Position numbers and translations under genes: made by a program. Below, piece by piece: positions 36,758 to 47,275 of a DNA stretch of 64,000 nucleotides (its first letter is position 1; every line of letters starts with the position of its first letter). The stretch comes from Pyxicephalus adspersus (lineage: Eukaryota; Chordata; Amphibia; Anura; Pyxicephalidae). The notes beneath the pieces are model-generated. The model ran no database searches. It saw nothing but the letters and a program-made list of their open reading frames with translations, and had not been told where the DNA came from. Location of the stretch: positions 17,558,428 through 17,622,427 of the forward strand of contig NC_092863.1 in the NCBI RefSeq assembly GCF_032062135.1, in the 5' to 3' direction.

Positions 36758-39257
36758 CATTTCAAAGGAAATTACTGGATCCCCAAAACCTATAAAGGAT
36801 AAAAAGGTACTGACCACCTTCCCAATATTCTTTGCAGCATACAACTCCAAAGCTCCTAATTAAATGGTTTTTATCTATTTTTCAAACTGCACTCCTGATT
36901 ATTTCCATTCTAAACTCTAGAAAACAATGCTTTCACTATAATGATAATACATATTACAAGTCCAACAAAATGCTGCGAGCGACTATTTTATTTAATAAAC
37001 AATGTACGATACCGGCTGTAACAAGCACTTACACTGCGCTGGAAAAGCTTTAATGTTGCTTAATAGGACTGTAATAATTATGGAAATGGCTAAATGTTCT
37101 TTATGGGGCATCCATATCTTTGGCGCTTTTGACATTAGCAATTAGAGGAATTTTAATATGGTATTTCCTCAGTAGTGGTGTGTTATATCAGCTGATTCAC
37201 CTCGGTTCTACAGCAAGAAACACAAGGCATGGAATTAAATAAGAACATCTGGGTGGACTTGTTTTTGATGCTAATTCTCATTACATAAATAACCCCTGGA
37301 ATCTGGTTGGTTAGAATCCCATACAGATTGATGCATTTGTATTCCATTTTAAGATACATTGTTCAGTTGTATTATTGTGCATTTTTTTGCGTTGCCAAGG
37401 ATATCTATCAGACCTATGACCCCTGCCTTTAACTTCTATATCCCATACAACATTCAAAAAATTATATATCAGATAAATTGGGAAATAATTTTAGTATAAA
37501 TCAAATTCTGATATTCTAATTGCAAATTTTTGATGTTTCTTCACAAAGGAGTTGACAGATCTAGACAATATAGCAAAGAACAGCTAATGTTTCTTTACTT
37601 GCTTTGTAAAGCAAAAGGTATAGTTAGGTCTAAACAAAATTACGAAAAAAGGGCCAGATGGTATTCAACCTCTGTGTGCTAAAAGAATTAGGTTTAGCTA
37701 TTATTAACTTGGGACTGATTTATAACTCAAGTTCTCTCATGATATTCTATCTTCTCCAGTCCTGGAGAGCTTTAATAAATGAGGTCCTTTATGTCAACCT
37801 AAAAGAATAGTAAACCAACAACAAAAAAGGCTTGTATTGAAGGAATGCCCCAAACTTAACCACAACATACACACAATAAGAATATCCTAATCCCTCAGCC
37901 ATTCATTTTTTTTTCAATCTACGCATTGTTGTTACACCAGTCCAATCCATTATGTTAACCTGAAAGGTCTGTTCATGACGCAGAAGGGATATTCTAAATA
38001 AATAAGTAAAGTAAATACCAGTAAGAAAAATTACACATTGAGTGGTTCCTTACTGTCACTCTCACACAGAAAGTTTGTTAGGAAAAGTCAATGCTATGCA
38101 ATTTCATGGAGCTAAACTAATGGACAAAAAGAAATTTTAAACCCTTCTTGGATGTTTGAATATGACTAACAATAAAAGATGCAATATGAATATGAAGAAA
38201 TATGATCCCAGTAACCCTGTTGCAACAGCTTAAACAGAGCACATTTATATAACTATCCGATGTTGGTAAAGCTGAGGTGTTTGTAAAAGTTTACTTCTCC
38301 AAGTCATCGTGTAAAGTCCTCTGGATTGTGGCTGCAACAGCTTACACAGAATGCATATTACATTCAAGTCAATTAACTTCCTGACTCTGTCAGTTTAAAG
38401 GCAAACAGAGTGGACTTTTTTTTAGTACATTTAGTACCAATAAACTGATAGAAATCTTTGAGAAGTAGATTTTGTTTTTTTGTCTTCAAAACATATATAG
38501 AGAAAAAATGTACATTTCTTATAACCATGGCAAGTATGGGTTACATTCTTAAAGCTCAGGAGACTTATGGTAGCAGCAAGGAATGCCACAAGGAAAACAT
38601 GATTTTTCAATTATCACTTGACCAACTTCACACCCAGACATCAAAATGTCTCTTTTCAGTTCTCAGCTGAAGTGGGTCAGCGAGGTTCTTCATACGTCAG
38701 TGCATCTTTTACCACCAGATGTATGTGTTAATGCCCACATATTAGAAACAGTGAAGGGTATTGGTCCTGATGTCCACTTTTGGAGGAGGTGAGAAGTAAG
38801 GCGACATGTCCTTGAAGGCTAAAGCTAAACTGACATTAAATTACGAAGAGGACTCTTGTATGTATTTATGACACTGGTATGCATATGAAATATTACAGTG
38901 TATCTATAACCTTCAAAGAGTAAAGTAGTCTGCACCTACTTAATTCCTACCAGGAGTAAATCTAAAATCTGTTAGGTGGCCAGTCTATCTGGATTAGGTA
39001 GATATAGCAATATAAATAATTCTTTTGAAAGAGTTCTTGGATCTAAATTCAGTGTCCTGTTCAAATAAATCCAAAAATGTATTATTTAAAGTATCTGGAC
39101 AAGGCCAGCTTATATAAGTACAATATAAAATATAAATATACAGCCCAAAATAAAGCATAAACCATGTGTAAAACATATCAGAATGGTTTAGGTTAGCAAG
39201 AGAGTCAAACATACATTAAACTGCATACAAATGCAGTACATAAGCCCTTCTAGACAT
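36758..39257. other. Intron, no gene recognised
   Basis: AT-rich. A segment at 38695-38810 contains GAGGTGAGAAGTAAGGCGAC, related to the tandem units at 40560-40845. Confidence 0.45.
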
Positions 39258-39462
39258 TTCGAACATGGGGGAACTATTTAAATAACTTTCAGACCTTAGG
39301 GAACCCCCTACTATAATTACTATATCCACAGATTACAGTATATTAGCATGGTGGTCAGGAGGAAAAATGTCACCCCTACAGATAGCCAAAAAGATCACCC
39401 GCGAGGCACAAATTGTTTATTGCTTAAGGAACCCCTAGCAACCTCTGGAGACATTTTTAATA
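39258..39462 (+). mobile_element. hAT-like element, family A, end-eroded copy
   Basis: The blocks ATAATTACTATATCCACAG, ACAGTATATTAGCATGGTGG and AAGGAACCCCTAGCAACCTC match the copies at 2988 and 54109. Neither terminal CAGTG is preserved. Confidence 0.65.
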
Positions 39463-40049
39463 TGACTTATGTATTTTTCTATACTTGCTAGTACATATTT
39501 GTGTTACTGATTTCACTTTTGAGGTTAGTAGATTTTCAATAAATGGGCACTTTGTTCTCTAAAGTAGTCTCCCCTTCTAAAGTAAACTTATCCTATGAAT
39601 TAGCTAGCCAAAGTGATAGTGACACTATCTATTCGTATCTACAAAAATCTATTCACCATCCTTGGAATGTCAATCAATCAATGTCATCAATCAAATGTAA
39701 ATTATGACCTTACTTGAAACATGGCGTTTGCAAAAAAACTTGGAAAAGCCCACAGGTGGCATTTGTAAAACAACTGCAATTTGGACCTAGGATTTGAGAA
39801 CTGCATTCGGAAATGCATAATTAATGTACCCATGGCAGTACCTTAAGTTTTTTTTTTTTTTGGAAAGTTTGCGACAGTCCAAGCAAAACATTCAGGAATT
39901 AAAAGGGAAAAAAGCTATGTATAAACCTTTTTCCCCAGTAATCTCATGGTCTAGTCATATGAAGTCACAGTTCTCTTTTTTTCTCCAGACATGGGGGGAT
40001 CCTACATAGTGCAAAGAACAAAGGACATGACACCATTCTCTTTAAAATT

Positions 40050-40216
40050 CAGTGGTCAACCCAGAAAATATTTTAAGCAGGGTGGGAGGAAATTGTAGGT
40101 GGGTGGCAGCCCCTGTATTGTGACAACTAACTCAGTAACCACCCAAAAAACAGCCAGGTGGTTACTGAAAAGTGCCGGGCGGCGTGCCCAGCTAAAAGGG
40201 GCTCGGGAGAACACTG
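40050..40216 (+). mobile_element. Small hAT-like MITE with internal hairpin, copy 3
   Basis: CAGTGGTCAACCCAGAAAAT to CGGGAGAACACTG, with the internal hairpin CAGTAACCACCC / AGGTGGTTACTG. The interior is collinear with the 31351 copy. Confidence 0.75.
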
Positions 40217-40559
40217 AAATCCTTTGAATTTTTAGGCCAGTCTAATAATATGTCCTTGACATCCTGGGCTCACAGAAAGTGGATAAAAAGACACCAGGCA
40301 TAATTCAACCTCAAACAGAGCATGGATTGCAGAGCAGCACATCAGCATTGGGACAGAACTTAAGAAATGTTAAGTATTTAAGTAAGAGAGCTTCTCCAGT
40401 TTTTTGAATTACTGACCAAGTTATTTAAAAAAATAAAAATTAAACTAGACCTGTGAACACAATAAAAAGATTGTAAACTCCTTTAAATAAAGTGCCATGA
40501 TATACTTGCAGTTAATGGAGAGGACATGCAAATATCACAAACATCCAAAAGCCTATGAG

Positions 40560-40845
40560 TTTACAGCAAGGGGGTAATAAACCTCCCAATGTCTGTTGAA
40601 TTAGAGACAAATAAGAGGTAGGTATTCTGGATTCCATGTATTAGGAAGAGGTGAGGGGTATGTGTCCTGTTGACATCATTAGAAGAAGGTAGGGAGTAAT
40701 TGTCTAAATATCTGTGTGTGTTAAGGAGCATATAGGACATAAGTCTCCTGATGTATGTGTATAGGTTTGGGGTGAGAAGTACATGTCCCAATGTCTATGT
40801 ATTAGGGAGAGGTGAGAGGTACGTGTCCTAAAGTCTGTTCATAGA
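40560..40845. repeat. Degenerate ~55-base minisatellite
   Basis: Units around ATGTATTAGGGAGAGGTGAG and AGGTACGTGTCCTAA recur about five times with falling identity. The last two units are clearest. Confidence 0.55.
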
Positions 40846-43800
40846 GCACATTTACCAGGATCCTAAAATATTCAGGAGGCTGCTATCTGATCCCCAGTAA
40901 ATGATGCCTGCATCAGTTACAGATACAGCTATACCTGCACCAGGTTACAGTAGTGCAAGATTAGGACAATGCAAATGGATACACATAATGCAAACATTCA
41001 GTAACACAAAATGCAATGTATAAAAGCGGTAACTAAAAACAACCGATCAGAAATCATTTGACTGAAACTCTAATGACTGCTGTGGATCAGGTTGCCCATT
41101 GATGTATATCTCTCTGTGTAATAATGCCAGATGATGAGAGATCTGTTCTTCATTATCCCAATCCCTGTACCATTGTAACTAGTTTCTCCAGACCAGGCAA
41201 CATTAAACTCTCATGCATGTACCATGAGATATAAATCATTGAAATAAATTAGCCAAGAAAAGTAGTCAAACTAATATGAACAGTATAAAAAAATACACCA
41301 ATCATCTATAACATATAAACATCACCATTACCAGGAAAGACACTTTACCTCCATGTTTCCTCTTATAAATTAAACTCATTCAATCTAAATTTTTAGAATT
41401 TATTGCAGAAGGTGAATGTGTGTTTTCTTATTTTCTTATTCTTATTTCGATACGTTGCAGTTGTTCCCCTTGTTTCTATGTTTATCATTATAGCAATGAA
41501 TGTCATACAACCAAATGGGGAAAATCCTCATGGTGCTCAGATATTTTATTTCTATTGTATGTACAGATGCTCATTTCAGCCCTAGCATAATCATTTAGCA
41601 ATCTCACTCTCAGTTCATATCTCAACAAGTTTATTGAGTACAGCAAGATGGCTAATCTCTTTTCTATAAGGAAAAGAGATGAACAACTCAATTTACACCA
41701 AGAGTTCATGGTAACTACACTCAATTGGATTGTATATGTATGAAAAAATGCTCAGACAAAATTACTCTACTTTGGCCTTGAATAATATTATTTTCACTAT
41801 TGACGCCTCCCATAGCACCCAATCGGACTAAAGGCTAGATGTACGGTTAAGAAGCACACCAAGTAGAAAACTACTCCAATTTCCTAAATTAGCTCTTACA
41901 GCCTCCAAGCTAAAATTAACTGAAAGAGTAACTCTGTGTTTCCCCCAACAGCCTCCTTTATTCTCATTGAAGTCAATTAAAATGAAAGGTGGAAGCTGAT
42001 CCGTTACTAGGGGCAACACAGATCATTCTTCTTTCAGATACTTCAATCATGACACCCACAGCGCCAGCAGACTCGGAGAAATGTAAGGGGTTCTCGTATT
42101 GAGGAGTTATTGGACAATATTGGCAGCTATAGTTTAATGGATTTATAATGACAGGACTTATATAGAAAGAAGTCCCCTGACACTTAGGTTGGCCCCTCTC
42201 CCCGGCAGACGCTGATTACTCCGCTGCTGATATGCAATCTGTCAGGGGTAAATGTAATCAGTGGAAAAGCAGAGTATTTATCATTCACCGCTGACCTGCC
42301 GCCTCAGGCTGGGAAAATAATGGTACCCCGCTAACTCCTTCTGCTCTGTGACTGATAGTTGTGCACACATAGAAACACCCTGACATTTTGTAGGCTGGGG
42401 CAATATTTCAGAGAATGCAGCTTACTGTATATATTCCCTATTATCTAATGGCCTCATTCAAGTGCTTTGTACCTTGTACCACAGCACAGTAAAGTGCTAG
42501 TAAATTCATTGACATGGATAGCCAGTTGAATCCTATGGCTCGGTTATAATGTTATAGAAGAAAATGTGTTAATATACAAACAAACATACACTTGTGCCAT
42601 GGCCATACAACACAGACATGTCTAAGAAAGAGCTTTGTATCAGATTATGGAAGCTAACTTATGGCTTATGTTTTTTTAAAAACTTTCCTACTTGATGGAT
42701 CACCAACCGAAAACAAGCATGTGCACATGTGATGCACATGCTTGTTTCAGGTCAGTGACTCACTAAATATGAAAGGAGGATGACAGCTCTAAATCTTTCC
42801 AACACAGTAAACAAGAGTATCTTTAATATTTCTTCCAAACAGGTAACAGAATAACAGTACTTAGTAATTGATCAATAGCTCATTAACACCCCCAATTTAT
42901 GAACCTCCAATTAGAGACGTCAGATCAGTGGGTGATGGGGAGTAGGTGAAGGGATCCACTCCTGGCTGTGATTCTGTCTTTCTCTAAACTGCCCAGCACT
43001 GCAAACCTGCAAGTTTTTCCCAATAGGTCCTATGGGTTCCATTGAGAAGTTTTTGGATGTACGCAGCACAGCAGAGAAAGACTTGGAGGAAGAGGCGACC
43101 ACAACCAGAGGTGGTACATACCTCGCATTGCATATTGATTAATGATCCGAGATCTTTATTTCAGGTATATGATATAACGGTCATGGAGGCTACAAACTTT
43201 AACATCATTATCAACTTTTAATATAATTAAAGTACACCTGTCGGAAATTTGAGCCATTCAATGAGAACAAAAACAAATTTAAAAACTCCAAAACTGGAAA
43301 CCATCTTTAGTGTAAACTACCTGCCGAAATAATTGATAAATCCAGAGATAAAGGCTTGCTTGCTAATTAAAACTCACATAAGTAATGGAGCCTGGACCCA
43401 TCCCAGCCTGTGACTGAATGCAATTATTGTGGTTTGATACAGTATGTGTGTTCTCTTTCTGTAATATCCCTCCTCTTACAATTCTGCATGTTGCTGGGAA
43501 AGAGATTATATGATGGTACTATAAAATAGATCAATATATTTATGTTAACTGTATAGGAAGATGTAATGAATGATACATGGATATTTGGATTAAATTATTT
43601 TTTCTATACCTGCCAAAGGTCAGGGACATATTTCGGCATCATGCTGTTCAGTGTACCTGAATCATGACGTTCTTTAGTATGTGATTATTTTAGTAAACAC
43701 TAATATAAAAATGAAGGCAGTGTGTGACTTTTATTTTATATGGATGTCTACTTTTCAGATGTACCACAAGCAAATGGAAAAATGGTTTCATGAACTCCTC

Positions 43801-45758
43801 AAAAGCTCCTTCCCTTATGCTTCTCTTGAAATAAGCCAAAAATATTCCTCGTTGGCCGGAAAGCAAAACAAAATAAGGAACTGGCTATCACAATCTATAC
43901 ATTGTTGCTGCCCATTTTAACTCTACTGCCATAGGCACTGGCCCATGAGTGCTATGAAGATAAATACAGCCTTGCCTGGCTTAATACTGACAATGTTTGC
44001 AGAAACCTGGTACATTCTAATTTAACACACCTCTGTTGCAGTTCTAGAAAATAAGCTAACATTGCAATACTGCTGTCCAAGCAATACAGGTACAAAAAAG
44101 AAGCAGAAAGCCCTGAGGATAATTGAGTGAGGGGGAGGGAGAGAATGGGAATAGATTAAAGCAAATTTAAGATGCCGTAATATTAAAATGAACTGCAACC
44201 CATTTTTCAGCTACTGTCTCTTAGACTTTAATCATACCAGAAAGATATGCACTTAGTAGTGTCACAAGGCCGGTGAAGGATGAGGAGGAGGAGAGAGCTT
44301 CCAGCTATACTTGGAACACCCCCTACCTAATCTAAATGTCCTGTACTCATCCCCCCCCTTACTCTGAGCAGAACAGGTAAATCAATCACATGGAGAGACA
44401 CCAAGACCCACCTCTTATCACAACAGAGCCATCTGTGCCCCTTTGAGAAACCCCCTCCATGTGTGTGACCCCTCCATGTCTTTCAAGAACTATGAATATT
44501 ACAAGGAACAGTAAATAAATGTATTCATTGGTACAAATCCTGAAAAGGTGAACTAAACATTACTGGCCATTTGACAGAAAAAAAAAAGACGGTACAAGCT
44601 TTGGGGGCCCTTTTCAATATGTGTTGCATTAAAAAGTGTATTATAGTGCAATGCCTTATCATGTGTTAAGGGTTGCTGCCCTAAAGTGTATGTAAACCAT
44701 TAGCATCACGCCTCACTGTAAACTGTTTCGGGATTCTGCTACATAGTTTTATACCTTGAGATACATCCAGTAACAGGACTTCCTGTTACAGGCTGACAAC
44801 ACTGAGCCATTACCTCGTATTTAGGACCAGAATTATCTGCTACCCCAGTGGGTGGCATTCGGGTGCCAATCAGATCTGCAGGAGCCATGCACATATCTTA
44901 CAGGAAGTCTAACAACCAAGTGTGTCTGTAGCTTACATTAATTTCCATGAAAGTAGACTTGGCTGCAATAAATTATAGCTCCAACTGTAATAGTACATCG
45001 GGGTGCCATTAAAAACAATAGGCACTGCGGTTTGTGTGTTTCCGAGCATTGTTGTAAAATGTCCGTCTTACTGCAGTGTAAAGATGTGAAAGGCTCTCTG
45101 TATGTGAATTTTGTGACTATTTACAGCTAAATTGGAGAAAAAATTGAGGTGGACCACATAAACAGGTACAAAAACAACTACAAAATTATTCACATTGGTT
45201 CCAGTGTCTGGGAGGGAGTGGGTGGCATGAAGACATTCTCACACAATTTTGAGTGTCCAGGAGGCAGTGGAGACATCACCTACACCTACCGCAAGCTTAG
45301 ACCAATATATATATTTTGTAAATACTTTCCATCTGTATGGAAAGTCCCACTAAAAAAAAAAAAAAAAACAACTCAACCAAGGCAAAACCACTTCACTAAA
45401 GCTTAAGGATCGTGGTTTGTTAATACCAGGTATAGCTTCTCTAAAAACATAACTATCACTGAGACAAACGTGACATTTCAAAATATTCTTCTTTGTAGAA
45501 GTTACTGCAAGGTCCACTTTACCTTGGCTTGGTATGATGAATATGGGGTATAACGATGCACCAATCAGAAAAGAGTCTTACCAGTAAAACAAGAGATATG
45601 TTAAGAAGTTAAAAGGAAACACTTTGGGATTGTGTCTCCAGTAGGTAAGATCACTCAAATTATTTAGATTTTATTATTATAGACTCTACATAAAATATAT
45701 CTGAAGAATACCACAAGTAGAGAAATACAACAATTTATAGAAAAACATAACTACTCAC
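40846..45758. other. Intron upstream of the RARA2 promoter, no gene recognised
   Basis: The stretch 42045-42345 stands out as unique, GC-richer sequence with CTGATTAC (42212-42219) inverted as GTAATCAG (42254-42261) and is a candidate enhancer. The stretch 43680-43920 has a chance 79-codon frame. An A-run lies at 45352-45368. Confidence 0.5.
42045..42345. promoter_or_regulatory. Candidate intronic enhancer
   Basis: Non-repetitive block, GC-richer than its surroundings, with an inverted pair of homeodomain-type TAAT-containing sites and low-AT words such as CTGACCTGCCGCCTCAGGC. It is about 3.5 kb downstream of the RARA1 coding exon. The call is inference from composition only. Confidence 0.3.
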
Positions 45759-45936
45759 TTGCTGGGGAAGGCGTGCTATATCCACTAAGGGGGAGCTGGT
45801 GCTGTACTCCTGGCAGTGTCCCTGGAGGGGACACGCCACCGAGCATGTGAGGAAAGAAGAAGGCATAGTGGGGAACAGGGTATCCATTCATGTGACCTGG
45901 CCCAGTCTGCGGGCAGGGAGAGTCGTTACTAGTCAT
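45759..45936 (-). CDS. RARA: RARA isoform 1 first coding exon (A1 / AF-1 region)
   Basis: Encodes the N-terminal activation region of retinoic acid receptor alpha 1. It has 59 codons plus one base from ATG 45936. The diagnostic stretch [18 protein letters not shown] and the end [13 protein letters not shown] are nearly those of mammalian RARalpha1. The SxxSPxP-type serines near the C-terminal end correspond to the AF-1 phosphorylation region known from the family. An in-frame TAG six bases upstream and G at -3 support this start. The donor is CAA|GTGAGT at 45758, phase 1, the same phase as the alpha2 exon, so both can splice to one common exon. In this window the alpha1 transcript must span more than 45 kb of intron and skip the alpha2 exon. 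The sequence differs from human mainly in the first 15 residues and in a short segment after the FFFPHMLGG block. Confidence 0.95.
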
Positions 45937-46229
45937 TGCCTAATTGTCCAGCTTTCTGGACTGGCTCAGGCCCTTTGAATTTCCATCTAGGAATGACCCA
46001 AAGTGGGGGTGCACCCCCCAAACACCAGTGTAGAACTGCAGTAGATCCAAGTTTCAAAGATCTGGTAGGTAATAAGTGTTCCAAAAAAGGCTCCAACACA
46101 CAATTCCAAAAATGTCTTAAATCCAGTGGAAATGGGGAAAATGGTCTTTGGAGATCCAGAACAATTTGAAGAGGAAAAATGATTGCCTCAGGTACCTCTG
46201 TGATGAGATCAGTACTTGAAAAGGAGTCA
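45937..46229 (-). other. RARA: 5' UTR part of the RARA1 exon, with splice acceptor
   Basis: On the minus strand a pyrimidine tract followed by CTTGCAG gives an acceptor at 46230-46231, with a branch-point-like CTAAT about 25 bases before it. The exon would then be 45759-46229 (471 bases). The leader holds one upstream ATG (45986), which opens a six-codon uORF closed by TGA well before the main ATG. A stop is in frame just before the main start. The human alpha1 transcript also has a non-coding first exon followed by the exon with the ATG. The acceptor is inferred from sequence only. Confidence 0.65.
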
Positions 46230-47275
46230 CTGCAAGAAAAAAGAGGAAAATTATTAGAATGGAGAGAATGATGATAATGGAAAATAGAGGTTGAAATAGG
46301 ATGTGAACAGCAATAAAAACACCAAGATATCAGGTTTATTTTTTAATTCTTCAGTTTACAAGTCCAACAGACTGAGAAAATAGTAATAGAGCAACCAACA
46401 GCTGGAAACACACTCCAACTAGATGGCAAAGGATGGGAAACCTGGCAGGCTACATAGGAGCTTATAATATGCAGGGCAAAGATAATCCATTCAAACTGTA
46501 GCATCTTTTTTAACTTGCTTTACGCACCCCAAAGTTAAGTAGGCCTAGTTAAACAAGTATTTTAGGTGCATCAGAGTTCCTAAATAAAACCTGCTGTTTG
46601 AAAATTAAAGGTTGTAACCTCCAGTAGCCTGGCTGTCATGCTTCACTCTTGCTTTAGCACAGTGAATCAGTGACCCGAAAAAAACGCACCTTAGGCCTTC
46701 TGAATATTTTATAACATTCTTGATATTGATATTTGTTCCGGGTTAGTCAATCAGAAAGTAATGAAACTAGGGGGTCACAACAACAGCCAAACAACTCGCA
46801 TTTTTAGAAGGAGATCAGAAATGGTAAACCCCACTTCTCCTATAAGTCTGCTTTTTATATTGCTTTTAAGAAAAAGGCTTTTACCCACCTCTATCTGGGA
46901 ATGGTTATTTAAATCATGTTTTTCCAATAAATGCAATCTGGTGTTTCCAGTTCATTAGTACCATTACCTTTCATGCTATTGTCCCCAGTCTTCTCTATCT
47001 TTCTACCTAGACATTTATTCACCATCTCCATTCTTTATCTCTCCCTGCTTAAGCATCCCTGTTTGTAGGCTCAAGGAAAGAAGCCTGCAGTGTGGGCCGC
47101 AGTGGATCTATCACACTGATTACACACAAGCCGAGAAGGGGGATTTAGAAAGATTTCTGTTTTATTTTATTTTATTCTGAGCTTTAAGGGTCGTAAATCT
47201 CAAAGCAGCGTGAGAAAAGACCCGTCCTTACAGTTCAATTACACTTGGCTAATGAGCCACCTAAGAAAAATGGGG
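46230..47275. other. RARA1 upstream intron
   Basis: Carries a block of the unnamed dispersed family (CCTGGCTGTCATGCTTCACT at 46629) and a unique-looking stretch at 47060-47210 with CTGATTACACACAAGCCGAG. No exon is recognised. Confidence 0.5.
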
